From the NCBI GenBank assembly GCA_937859005.1, contig CALLYR010000484.1, forward strand, positions 1 to 10,071: DNA of 10,071 nt, written 5' to 3'. Below are positions 1-6,809 of the stretch, one piece after another. This stretch comes from an uncultured Paracoccus sp. (GTDB lineage: Bacteria; Pseudomonadota; Alphaproteobacteria; Rhodobacterales; Rhodobacteraceae). Each line of letters starts with the position of its first letter. The first letter of the stretch is position 1. Position numbers and translations under genes: made by a program. Under the pieces are notes generated by a model that was given only the letters and a program-made list of their open reading frames with translations, was not told where the DNA came from and did not search any database.

Positions 1-523
1 GCGCCTCGGGCAAGGGATAGGTGCCCTCCTGCTCGATGGGGTTCTGGGTCGCCAGCACATGGAAGGGCCGGCCCAGCGGGCGGTGCCGTCCCGCAACCGT
101 CACCTGCCCTTCCTGCATCGCCTGCAGCAGCGCCGATTGCGTGCGGGGCGAGGCGCGGTTGATCTCGTCGGCCATCAGCAGTTGGGTGAAGACCGGCCCC
201 TCGATGAAGCGGAAGGCGCGGGTGCCGTCGGGCAGCATGTCCAGCACCTCGGCCCCCAGGATGTCGGCGGGCATCAGGTCGGGGGTGAACTGGATGCGGG
301 CGCTGTCCAGCCCCAGCACGGTGGACAGCGTATCGACCAGCATCGTCTTGCCCAGGCCCGGCTGGCCCACCAGCAGCGCGTGACCGCCCGACAGGATCGC
401 CGCCAGCACCTGCTCGACCACCGCCTCCTGCCCGACAAAGCGGCCCTGCACGCTGGCGCGGACCCGGCCCAACCGTTCGGCCAGGTCCCGCACTTCATCG
501 ACGAGTTTGTCTTCTGCGGCCAT
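1..523 (-). CDS. MoxR-family AAA+ ATPase (3' part cut by window edge)
   Basis: The first 174 residues are visible, reading leftwards from an ATG at 521-523; the C-terminal part lies outside the window. MoxR ATPases are AAA+ chaperone-like proteins thought to help assemble or activate partner complexes, often with von Willebrand factor A proteins encoded next to them. Visible motifs are Walker A GQPGLGKT (residues 53-60), Walker B LLMADEIN with D119 and E120, and the sensor-1 region LATQNPIEQEGTYPLPEA at the cut end, which is very characteristic of MoxR. No stop occurs in the visible frame. The gene diverges from the DUF1285 gene across 63 bases. In alphaproteobacteria the next genes in this direction are commonly DUF58 and BatA-like membrane proteins, but that is family knowledge and not visible here. 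Family assignment is secure; the substrate is unknown. Confidence 0.96.
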   Translation of the reverse strand, partial: MAAEDKLVDEVRDLAERLGRVRASVQGRFVGQEAVVEQVLAAILSGGHALLVGQPGLGKTMLVDTLSTVLGLDSARIQFTPDLMPADILGAEVLDMLPDGTRAFRFIEGPVFTQLLMADEINRASPRTQSALLQAMQEGQVTVAGRHRPLGRPFHVLATQNPIEQEGTYPLPEA

Positions 524-586
524 GACAAGCTTCCTGTCGTGCTTTATCCCCAGCATATTGAGGCTTGACGGAAGGCTCCACCGCCA

Positions 587-1138
587 ATGACCGAGGACGG
601 CGAAAAAACCCCACCGCCCGCCGCGGGCGGCCTGCCGGCGGCAATTCCGCGCGGCAAGGGACGAGGTCCCGCGCCCGTGCATCTGTGGGATCCGCCCTAT
701 TGCGGGGAAATGGATCTGGAGATTCGTCCCGACGGGCGCTGGGTCCACGAGGGCGCGCCCATCGGGCGGCCGGAAATGGTGCGGATGTTCGCCTCGGTGC
801 TGAAGCGGGAGGGCGACCGGTTCTTTCTGGTAACGCCGGTCGAGAAGCTGGGCATCCGCGTCCTCGATGCGCCGTTCCTGGCCATCGACGCCGAGATCGG
901 ACCGGACGCTATCGCCTTCACGACCAATGTGGGCGACCGGGTGATGGCCGGCCCCGAAAATGCGATCCGGATCGAGGAGCGCGACGGCCAGCCCCGGCCC
1001 TATGTTCATGTGCGCGCAGGGCTGGATGCGCTGATCGACCGCAAGACCTTCTATCGGCTGGTCGAGGCGGCCGAGACCGATTCCCGGGGACGGCTGCGCC
1101 TGCGTTCGGGCGGCGCGGAATTCGTGCTGGAGGCGTGA
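587..1138 (+). CDS. DUF1285 family protein
   Basis: A 183-residue protein of unknown function matching the DUF1285 pattern. Recognisable conserved stretches are WDPPYCGEMDLEIRPDGRW (residues 34-52), PIGRPEMVRMFASVLKREGDR (within 58-78) and the block LVTPVEKLGIRVLDAPF (81-97). Length is typical of the family. The first ~30 residues are proline-, glycine- and alanine-rich and probably disordered. There is no signal peptide or membrane segment, so it is probably cytoplasmic. The ATG at 587 is preceded by GAAGG at 571-575. The gene diverges from moxR and runs directly into the isomerase gene: its TGA (1136-1138) is followed immediately by the next ATG, and the ribosome-binding site of the next gene lies inside this one. 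The pairing with moxR is, as I recall, conserved in alphaproteobacteria. No function should be assigned beyond the family name. Confidence 0.9.
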   Translation: MTEDGEKTPPPAAGGLPAAIPRGKGRGPAPVHLWDPPYCGEMDLEIRPDGRWVHEGAPIGRPEMVRMFASVLKREGDRFFLVTPVEKLGIRVLDAPFLAIDAEIGPDAIAFTTNVGDRVMAGPENAIRIEERDGQPRPYVHVRAGLDALIDRKTFYRLVEAAETDSRGRLRLRSGGAEFVLEA

Positions 1139-1906
1139 ATGCCGCGTTTCGCCGCGAATCTGACCTTTCTGTTCACCGAACTGCCGATGCTGGACAGATT
1201 CGCGGCAGCGCGGCGCGCAGGCTTCGACGGGGCCGAGGTGCTGTTCCCCTATGACCTTGCCGCGCCGGAAATGGCCGCGGCCTGCCAGCGCGCGGGGATC
1301 GACTTCGTGCTGCTGAACACGCCGCCCCCGAACTGGGCGGGCGGTCCCCGCGGATTCGCCGCGATTCCGGGGGGCGAGGACCGGTTCCGCCGCGATTTCG
1401 ACCGGGCGCTGCGCTTTGCCCAGGTGCTGCGCGCGCGCCACATCCATGTCATGGCCGGCCACGCCGAAGGGGATGCGGCGCGTCAGACCTTCATCGGCAA
1501 CCTGCGCTGGGCCTGCGCCCGCGCGCCCCATGTCAGCCTGACGATCGAGCCGCTGAATCCCACCGACATGCCCGGCTATTTCCTGGACGACTTCGATCTG
1601 GCGGCCGATATCATCGCCGCGGTGGAGATGCCCAATCTGGGGCTGCAGTTCGACGCCTATCACGCGCATATGATCGCGGGCGATGTGGCCGGCCTGTGGG
1701 AACGTCACGCCCCCCTTGTCCGCCATATCCAGATCGCGGGCGCGCCGGGGCGGCACGAACCGCGGGAGGGCGACATCGACTATGCCGGTTTTTTCGGGCG
1801 GGTCGATGCCTCGGGCTATCGCGGCTGGGTCAGCGCCGAATACAATCCCCGGACCACGACCGAGGCGGGGTTGCGCTGGCTGCGCGGGGCGACCGGCGCG
1901 GCCTGA
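1139..1906 (+). CDS. hyi: hydroxypyruvate isomerase-type TIM-barrel protein
   Basis: A 255-residue protein of the AP-endonuclease-2-like TIM-barrel fold, closest in pattern to hydroxypyruvate isomerase (Hyi), which interconverts hydroxypyruvate and tartronate semialdehyde in glyoxylate use. Evidence includes the N-terminus FAANLTFLFTELP, the PYD motif near residue 37, TIEPLNPTDMPGYF (135-148) with the putative acid E137, LQFDAYH (169-175) with D172, HIQIAG (196-201) and the C-terminal SAEYNPRTTTEAGLRWL (232-248) with E234. E137 and E234 fit the metal-binding or catalytic glutamates of the family. Length matches E. coli Hyi (about 258). GGAGG at 1129-1133 precedes the ATG by five bases, inside the DUF1285 gene, so the two are probably translationally coupled. 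The usual partners gcl and glxR are not visible, so the true substrate may be a related 2-hydroxy-3-oxo acid or sugar acid. A hairpin terminator follows at once. Confidence 0.88.
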   Translation: MPRFAANLTFLFTELPMLDRFAAARRAGFDGAEVLFPYDLAAPEMAAACQRAGIDFVLLNTPPPNWAGGPRGFAAIPGGEDRFRRDFDRALRFAQVLRARHIHVMAGHAEGDAARQTFIGNLRWACARAPHVSLTIEPLNPTDMPGYFLDDFDLAADIIAAVEMPNLGLQFDAYHAHMIAGDVAGLWERHAPLVRHIQIAGAPGRHEPREGDIDYAGFFGRVDASGYRGWVSAEYNPRTTTEAGLRWLRGATGAA

Positions 1907-1939
1907 CGGGCAGCGGCTGCGCAGGCGCCCTGCCCGTTT
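1906..1939 (+). terminator. probable Rho-independent terminator after hyi
   Basis: The arms ACGGGCAG (1906-1913) and CTGCCCGT (1930-1937) pair perfectly over 8 bp around a 16-base GC-rich loop, and TTT follows at 1937-1939. The left arm begins with the last base of the hyi stop codon. The U-tract is short, as is usual in high-GC genomes. It would end the DUF1285-hyi transcript ahead of the next, separate unit. Confidence 0.6.
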
Positions 1940-2018
1940 GCGGAACCGCGGCGCGGGCATGGGGTTTGGATGGTGGAACCGGGCCTGTCCGGGTCATTCA
2001 ACCGAAAGGGAACGCCCC

Positions 2019-2093
2019 ATGAATTCCATCATCTATCTGGTCGGCCTGGTCGTGGTCGTGCTGTTCATCCTGTCCATGCTGGGGCTGCGCTGA
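2019..2093 (+). CDS. 24-residue single-helix membrane microprotein
   Basis: A very small gene, ATG at 2019 to TGA at 2091-2093. The product starts MNSIIYLVGLVVVV and ends LSMLGLR. Almost the whole peptide is one hydrophobic helix, with a polar start and a single C-terminal arginine, so it should span the inner membrane once. AAAGGGAA (about 2006-2013) precedes the ATG at suitable spacing. Its stop lies two bases before the ATG of the 368-residue membrane protein, implying translational coupling and perhaps a physical partnership. I recall near-identical tiny hypothetical proteins with the pattern MNsIiYlVGLvVvVL...LR in other alphaproteobacteria, but cannot check that here. Function is unknown. 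Standard gene callers with a minimum length would miss it. Confidence 0.75.
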   Translation: MNSIIYLVGLVVVVLFILSMLGLR

Positions 2094-2095
2094 GG

Positions 2096-3202
2096 ATGGC
2101 GGCCGATCGTACAGAGGGCCTGACGCGCGCCTCGGCGCCCGCAACGCCCCATGAAGGTTCCTATGTCGATATTCCCGCCATCCTTGCGGGCACGGTCGTG
2201 GCGCTGGGAATCGGGCTGGTCGCAACCACCTTCGGCGCCGCGGTGGGCCTGGGCAGCATCTCGGCGCGCGAGGGCGAGGGACTGGGGTTCGGCGCCGTCA
2301 TCCTGCCGGCGCTGTGGATGATCGTGTCGATGGTCGCGACCTATATGGCTGGCGGCTATATCGCCGGACGGATGCGCCGCCGCATGGACCGTGCCAGCCC
2401 CGACGAGGTGACCGCCCGCGACGGCATCCACGGCCTTGCGGTCTGGGGCCTTGCGGCCATCATCGGCGCGATGGTCGCGGCCTCGGCCATCGGGGCGGCG
2501 ACGAATGCGGTCGGCTCGGCCGCCGCGACGGCGGTCCAGGCGGCGGGTTCGGCTGTGGGCGGCATCGCTCAGGGGGCGGGCCAGCTTGCCGGGGGCGCCA
2601 TCTCGGGCCTGGGCCAGGCAGCGGGCGGCGCGGCGGCAGCGGCGGCCCCGGCGCTGTCGGATGCCTTGCCCGAAGGGTTCCAGGCCAATCCGCTGGACTA
2701 TATCACCGATACGCTGCTGCGCCCGGGCCAGCCGGGCGCGGCGCCTGCCGGGACCAGCCCTGCGGCCCCGCCCGCCACCGCCAGCGACGAGGTCCTGCGC
2801 CGCGAGATCTCGGGCATCTTCGCCAATCTGGTCCGCACGGGTGAAATCAGCGACCCCGACCGCCAGTATCTGGTCAGTGCCGCGGCCGCCCGCACCGGCC
2901 TGAGCGAAGCCGAGATCAACCAGCGCGTCGATCAGGCCATCGCAAGCGCCCGGCAGATGCGCGCTACTGCCGAGCAGACGCTGGCCAACGCGCAGGCCGA
3001 AGCCCAGCGCCTGGCCCAAGAGGCCGAGCAGAAGGCCCGCGACGCCGCCGAAACGGCCCGCAAGGCCGGGGTGCTGTCGGCCTTCATGCTGGCGGCCTCG
3101 ATGCTGGTCGCGGCGTTCGCGGCCTACAAGGGCGCGGTCTATGGCGGAGAGCACCGGGACGAAGGGCGGATCTGGGGCGGCCTCTCTTATCGCCGCCGCT
3201 GA
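2096..3202 (+). CDS. polytopic membrane protein with Gly/Ala-rich segment and coiled coil
   Basis: I read 368 residues from the ATG at 2096, two bases after the microprotein stop. Hydrophobic segments lie near residues 27-52, 66-90 and 114-138, each rich in Gly and Ala, with a fourth at about 324-343. Between them come a glycine-zipper-like stretch (about 139-180: repeats such as AAGSAVGG, GQLAGGA, GLGQAAGG), a Pro/Ala linker (210-230), a helical region, and a charged coiled coil (about 285-325) of the type AQAEAQRLAQEAEQKARDAAE. The C-terminus is basic (YRRR). The N-terminal pattern (DIPAILAGTVVALG...GLGSIS...YMAGGYIAGRMRRR) resembles hypothetical membrane proteins sometimes labelled PhnA-like or YrzE-like in rhizobia and Rhodobacterales; this is an impression from pattern only, and I do not assign a function. 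A longer frame opens upstream at 1970, but the 2096 start fits the domain boundary and the coupling. A strong terminator follows. Confidence 0.85.
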   Translation: MAADRTEGLTRASAPATPHEGSYVDIPAILAGTVVALGIGLVATTFGAAVGLGSISAREGEGLGFGAVILPALWMIVSMVATYMAGGYIAGRMRRRMDRASPDEVTARDGIHGLAVWGLAAIIGAMVAASAIGAATNAVGSAAATAVQAAGSAVGGIAQGAGQLAGGAISGLGQAAGGAAAAAAPALSDALPEGFQANPLDYITDTLLRPGQPGAAPAGTSPAAPPATASDEVLRREISGIFANLVRTGEISDPDRQYLVSAAAARTGLSEAEINQRVDQAIASARQMRATAEQTLANAQAEAQRLAQEAEQKARDAAETARKAGVLSAFMLAASMLVAAFAAYKGAVYGGEHRDEGRIWGGLSYRRR

Positions 3203-3229
3203 TTTCCCCGGCCCTGACGCTGATCACGG

Positions 3230-3254
3230 ACGGGCCCCGCAACGGGGCCCGTTT
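3230..3254 (+). terminator. Rho-independent terminator between the membrane-protein unit and typA
   Basis: A perfect 10-bp stem, ACGGGCCCCG (3230-3239) with CGGGGCCCGT (3243-3252), closes on a CAA loop and is followed by TT. It lies 27 bases after the stop of the 368-residue protein and 66 bases before typA. The U-tract is short, but the stem is very stable. It separates the two transcripts, so typA should have its own promoter in 3255-3310; I found no convincing hexamers there. Confidence 0.75.
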
Positions 3255-3320
3255 CCATTTGCGCTTTCCCTTCGGCGCGATCCCGTTTAGGGGACGCCCA
3301 GCTTCCAGACAGGACCGACC

Positions 3321-5141
3321 ATGGACATCCGCAACATTGCGATCATCGCGCATGTCGATCACGGCAAGACGACGATGGTGGACCAGCTGCTCAAACAGTC
3401 GGGCTCCTTCCGCGACAATCAGACCGTGGCGGAACGGGCGATGGATTCGAACGACATCGAACGCGAACGCGGCATCACCATCCTGGCCAAGGCGACCTCG
3501 GTCGAATGGAAGGGCACGCGCATCAACATCGTCGATACCCCCGGCCACGCCGATTTCGGCGGCGAGGTCGAGCGCATCCTGTCGATGGTCGATGGCGTCT
3601 GCCTGCTGGTCGATGCCGCCGAAGGCCCGATGCCGCAGACGAAGTTCGTGACATCCAAAGCGCTGGCGCTGGGGTTGCGGCCCATTGTCGTGCTGAACAA
3701 GGTGGACAAGCCTGCGGCCGAACCCGACCATACGCTGAACGAGGTCTTCGACCTGTTCGCCAATCTGGGCGCGAACGACGAGCAGCTTGATTTTCCCCAT
3801 GTCTATGCCAGCGGCATCGGCGGCTGGGCGGACGGAACGCTGGACGGCCCGCGCAAGGACCTGTCGGCGCTGTTCGACCTGATCCTGCGCCATGTGCCGC
3901 CGCCCGCGCAGATGGCGCGGCGGGACGAGCCGTTCAGGATGCTGGCGACGACGCTGGGGCTGGACCCCTTCATCGGCCGCATCCTGACCGGCCGGGTCGA
4001 ATCCGGCACCGCACGCGCGGGCGACACGCTGAAGGCGTTGTCGCGCGACGGCGAAAGGCTGGAACAGTTCCGGGTGTCAAAGGTGCTGGCCTTCCGCGGC
4101 CTGACCCAGACCACGATCGACCAGGCCGTGGCCGGAGACATCGTCACCCTGGCCGGCATGTCCAGGGCGACGGTTGCCGACACCCTGTGCGCGCCCGAGG
4201 TGGACAGCCCCCTGCCCGCCCAGCCCATCGACCCGCCCACGATCAGCGTGACCTTCGGCATCAACGATTCGCCGCTGGCCGGCCGCGACGGCAACAAGGT
4301 GCAGTCGCGTGTCATCCGCGAACGCCTGCTGCGCGAAGCCGAATCGAACGTCGCCATTCGCGTCGAGGACACGCCGGGGGGCGAAGCCTTCGTCGTCTCG
4401 GGGCGGGGCGAACTGCAGATGGGTGTCCTGATCGAGAACATGCGCCGCGAGGGGTTCGAACTGTCCATCAGCCGCCCCCGCGTGATCTTCCGCGAGGAAG
4501 GCGGCGAACGGCTGGAGCCGATCGAGGAAGTCATCGTCGATGTGGACGACGAATACACCGGCACGGTCATCGACAAGCTGACCGGCACGCGCAAGGGCGA
4601 TCTGGTCGAGATGCGCCCGGCCGGCCACGGCAAGACCCGGATCGTGGCCCATGTGCCCTCGCGCGGGCTGATCGGATACCATGGCGAATTCCTGACCGAC
4701 ACGCGCGGCAACGGCGTGCTGAACCGCATCTTTCACGGCTGGGCGCCTTACAAGGGCCCGATCATCGGCCGCCGTCAGGGCGTGCTGATTTCCATGGAGG
4801 ACGGGGTCAGCGTCGCCTATGCGCTGTGGAACCTGGAAGAACGCGGCCGGCTGTTCATCGGGGCGCAGGAACAGGTCTATCAGGGCATGATCATCGGGGA
4901 ACATTCCCGCGACAACGACCTGGAAGTGAATCCGCTGAAGGGCAAGAAGCTGACCAACGTCCGCGCCTCGGGCACGGACGAGGCGGTGCGCCTGACGCCC
5001 CCGGTGCGGATGTCGCTGGAAGAGGCCATCGCCTATATCGACGACGACGAACTGGTCGAGGTCACGCCCAAGGCGATCCGTCTGCGCAAGCGCCATCTGG
5101 ACCCGCACGAACGCAAGCGGCAGGCTCGCTCGGAAGGCTGA
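3321..5141 (+). CDS. typA: ribosome-associated translational GTPase TypA/BipA
   Basis: A 606-residue GTPase of the elongation-factor family that binds the 70S ribosome and supports growth under cold and other stresses, including 50S assembly. Motifs in order: G1 AHVDHGKTT (10-18), G2 ERERGITI (47-54), G3 DTPGHADFGGEVER (72-85) and G4 NKVD (126-129). They are followed by the beta-barrel domain II (about 205-290), EF-G-like domains, and the BipA-specific C-terminal domain with QVYQGMIIGEHSRDNDLEVN, KGKKLTNVRASGTDE and DDELVEVTPKAIRLRKR. Length and all key residues match the family, so the gene appears intact. The ATG at 3321 follows AGGA at about 3311-3314 and is the family's usual start (MDIRNIAIIAHVDHGK). 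It is monocistronic by context: a terminator lies upstream, and a separate regulator gene follows 73 bases downstream. Confidence 0.98.
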   Translation: MDIRNIAIIAHVDHGKTTMVDQLLKQSGSFRDNQTVAERAMDSNDIERERGITILAKATSVEWKGTRINIVDTPGHADFGGEVERILSMVDGVCLLVDAAEGPMPQTKFVTSKALALGLRPIVVLNKVDKPAAEPDHTLNEVFDLFANLGANDEQLDFPHVYASGIGGWADGTLDGPRKDLSALFDLILRHVPPPAQMARRDEPFRMLATTLGLDPFIGRILTGRVESGTARAGDTLKALSRDGERLEQFRVSKVLAFRGLTQTTIDQAVAGDIVTLAGMSRATVADTLCAPEVDSPLPAQPIDPPTISVTFGINDSPLAGRDGNKVQSRVIRERLLREAESNVAIRVEDTPGGEAFVVSGRGELQMGVLIENMRREGFELSISRPRVIFREEGGERLEPIEEVIVDVDDEYTGTVIDKLTGTRKGDLVEMRPAGHGKTRIVAHVPSRGLIGYHGEFLTDTRGNGVLNRIFHGWAPYKGPIIGRRQGVLISMEDGVSVAYALWNLEERGRLFIGAQEQVYQGMIIGEHSRDNDLEVNPLKGKKLTNVRASGTDEAVRLTPPVRMSLEEAIAYIDDDELVEVTPKAIRLRKRHLDPHERKRQARSEG

Positions 5142-5179
5142 TCTGCCCATTCAAGGGATTGCGCCCGGCCGCCGTCAGG

Positions 5180-5192
5180 TTGACAGTGTCGA
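5180..5192. promoter_or_regulatory. TTGACA box inside a short dyad upstream of the TetR-like gene
   Basis: TTGACA (5180-5185) is a perfect -35-like hexamer 29 bases upstream of the regulator ATG at 5215. It sits in an imperfect dyad, TTGACA-G-TGTCGA, with 5 of 6 base pairs matching around G5186. TetR-type proteins often repress themselves from such sites, so this could be an autoregulatory operator. No good -10 hexamer lies 16-18 bases downstream, and the arms are short, so the call is tentative. Confidence 0.3.
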
Positions 5193-5214
5193 TTCATCCT
5201 GGGGGCGACAGACG

Positions 5215-5859
5215 ATGAAACCCGGCGAATCGAACATGGAGATTCTTCTGCGCGCGGCCTGCCGCCGACTGGTCGCGCCCGATCCTCCCTGCTGCGAGCC
5301 TGACAGCCTTGCCGCAGAAACCGGCATAGACCCCGAAGTGGCGCGCGCCCTGCTCCCCTCGACCGAAGCGGTGCTGAAAACGGTCGCCGAAAGCGCGCTG
5401 CGCCGGCAAATGGACCATCTGATCCGCCGGCTGGGCAGCGTTTCGGGCGACAATTCCGCGGGACAATTGGTGGTCCTGGGAAAGGCTTTCGTGGAATGGG
5501 CGATCGAGAACAGGGATGACTTCATCATCCTGAACTCGCCAATGATCAGCAAGGTTGTGGATGGCAAGGAACTGGCGCACTATCACCGGTCCTTGCAGGA
5601 ACTGACCGTCTCGATGCTGGAACGCGCACGCGACCGGGGGCAATTGCGTGCCGTCACGGACCTTTCGCTGCTGTCGCTCATGGCGCGCGCCTTCACCTAT
5701 GGCCTGGCGCGGCTGTGCGTGGACCGGCAACTGACCCTGTGGCTGCCTGATCAGCCCGATCTGGACGAGCGGGCCAATCTGATCGCGGCGCTGGAGGCTT
5801 TCGCCGACCTGATCCTGTCCGGGTGCCAAGCCGGTCAGCCCATCCGTTCGGACGCATAG
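5215..5859 (+). CDS. TetR/AcrR-like regulator with diverged helix-turn-helix
   Basis: A 214-residue mostly helical protein laid out like a TetR regulator. Residues 8-22 (MEILLRAACRRLVAP) correspond to helix 1. SLAAETGIDPEVARALLPSTEAVL (31-54) aligns with the helix-turn-helix, keeping the turn glycine (G37) and the final PSxEAvL. The usual Tyr-x-x-Phe and Lys (as in LYRYFPSKEAL) are replaced by Arg/Ala, Leu and Thr. Residues 83-205 form the helical ligand and dimer domain (GKAFVEWAIENRDDFIIL resembles the start of a TetR C-terminal domain). The start at 5215 has GGGGG (5201-5205) upstream; an alternative ATG lies at 5236. The 3' end overlaps purU on the other strand by 25 bp. The ligand is unknown. 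The weak helix-turn-helix means DNA binding is inferred, not shown. Confidence 0.75.
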   Translation: MKPGESNMEILLRAACRRLVAPDPPCCEPDSLAAETGIDPEVARALLPSTEAVLKTVAESALRRQMDHLIRRLGSVSGDNSAGQLVVLGKAFVEWAIENRDDFIILNSPMISKVVDGKELAHYHRSLQELTVSMLERARDRGQLRAVTDLSLLSLMARAFTYGLARLCVDRQLTLWLPDQPDLDERANLIAALEAFADLILSGCQAGQPIRSDA

Positions 5860-6719
5860 CCCCCCGGGCTGGCGGGAAAGACAACCGTCTTGTTCCCATT
5901 CAGGAAAACCCGGTGATTGATATGGGCGTGGATGGCGCGGGACAGGACCTGCGCCTCGACATCCCGGCCAAGACTGACGTAATCGTCGTTGCTTTGCGCA
6001 TGGGTGACGCGGATCGTGTCCTGCTCGATGATCGGTCCTTCGTCCAGATCGGCCGTGACGTAATGCGCGGTCGCCCCGATCAGCTTGACCCCGCGCTCGA
6101 ACGCCTGGCGATAGGGATTGGCGCCCTTGAAGCTGGGCAGGAACGAATGGTGGATGTTGATGATGCGCCCCCACATGCGCTGGCAGAAGGCATCCGACAG
6201 CACCTGCATGTAACGGGCCAGCACGATCAGGTCCGCCCCCGTCTCCTCGACCAGGGACATCAGCCGCGCCTCGGCCTCGGGCTTGTTCTGGGGGGTGACG
6301 CGGATGTGGTGGAAGGGGATGTCGTGGTTCACCACCACCTTCTGATAGGTCATGTGGTTGGACACGACCGCCACGATATCGACCGGCAGGGCGCCGATCT
6401 GCCAGCGATACAGGATGTCGTTCAGGCAATGGCCGAAGTTCGACACCATCACGATCATCCGCATCCGGTGCGCCGGATCGTGGAAGGCCCAGTCCATGCC
6501 GAATTCCTCGCCGATCGGGACAAAGCCCGAGCGCAGGCTGTCCAGTCCTTCGCCCAGTTCCGACCGGAAACTCACGCGCGTGAAGAAATGTCCGTTGGCC
6601 TGGTCATCGAACTGCGCGGCATCCGTGATGTTGCAGCCGTGCTGGGCCAGATATCCGGATACGGCGGCGACGATGCCCCGACGCGAGGGGCAGGCGACAG
6701 TCAGAGCATATTCAGGCAT
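5835..6719 (-). CDS. purU: formyltetrahydrofolate deformylase
   Basis: A 294-residue enzyme that hydrolyses 10-formyltetrahydrofolate to tetrahydrofolate and formate, balancing one-carbon pools and supplying formate for purine synthesis. Residues 3-80 form an ACT domain (YALTVACPSRRGIVAAVSGYL). Residues 86-280 are the formyltransferase-fold domain: RMIVMVSNFGHCLNDILYRW (87-106), INIHHSFLPSFKGANPY (187-203) with catalytic N188 and H190, and GATAHYV...LDEGPIIEQD (215-234) with D226. All catalytic residues are present. I chose the ATG at 6717-6719 because GAGGG lies just before it and it gives the family N-terminus; an in-frame ATG at 6761 would add 14 unlikely residues. The C-terminus extends about 14 residues past the usual NGNKTVVF end and overlaps the TetR-like gene. 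The ferredoxin gene lies 90 bases upstream on the same strand. Confidence 0.97.
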   Translation of the reverse strand: MPEYALTVACPSRRGIVAAVSGYLAQHGCNITDAAQFDDQANGHFFTRVSFRSELGEGLDSLRSGFVPIGEEFGMDWAFHDPAHRMRMIVMVSNFGHCLNDILYRWQIGALPVDIVAVVSNHMTYQKVVVNHDIPFHHIRVTPQNKPEAEARLMSLVEETGADLIVLARYMQVLSDAFCQRMWGRIINIHHSFLPSFKGANPYRQAFERGVKLIGATAHYVTADLDEGPIIEQDTIRVTHAQSNDDYVSLGRDVEAQVLSRAIHAHINHRVFLNGNKTVVFPASPGGYASERMG

Positions 6720-6809
6720 GGTCCCTCGTAATTGTCGGTGCGCCCGGCATGACACGGGCATGGCTGCATCAGGATGCCGCGGGCGACACGGACCGCGACG
6801 AAAGCGACC

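Noticed and set aside
524..586. Divergent promoter region between moxR and DUF1285
   Set aside because: TTGACG at 565-570 is too close to the plus-strand start, and no paired -35/-10 set was convincing on either strand.
1942..1981. Direct repeat GGAACCG (1942-1948 and 1975-1981) upstream of the microprotein, recalling an extracytoplasmic-function sigma -35 element
   Set aside because: No matching -10 element at a fitting distance was seen, and a 7-base GC-rich repeat is easily chance.
2033..3154. Long minus-strand open frame opposite the 368-residue membrane protein
   Set aside because: The product is rich in Arg, Gly and Asp with no domain pattern, while the plus strand shows clear membrane helices and a coiled coil. 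It is a shadow frame.
3259..3290. Possible typA promoter, TTGCGC at 3259-3264 with GTTTAG at 3285-3290
   Set aside because: The spacer is 20 bases and the -10 match is poor. A promoter must lie here given the terminator upstream, but these hexamers are not convincing.
4077..5150. Long minus-strand open frame opposite typA
   Set aside because: It is wholly antisense to the clearly identified typA and has no recognisable domain.
6720..6809. Terminator between the ferredoxin gene and purU
   Set aside because: Only a weak stem (GCCCG with CGGGC, 8-base loop, on the minus strand) without a T-tract was found; the two genes may be co-transcribed.
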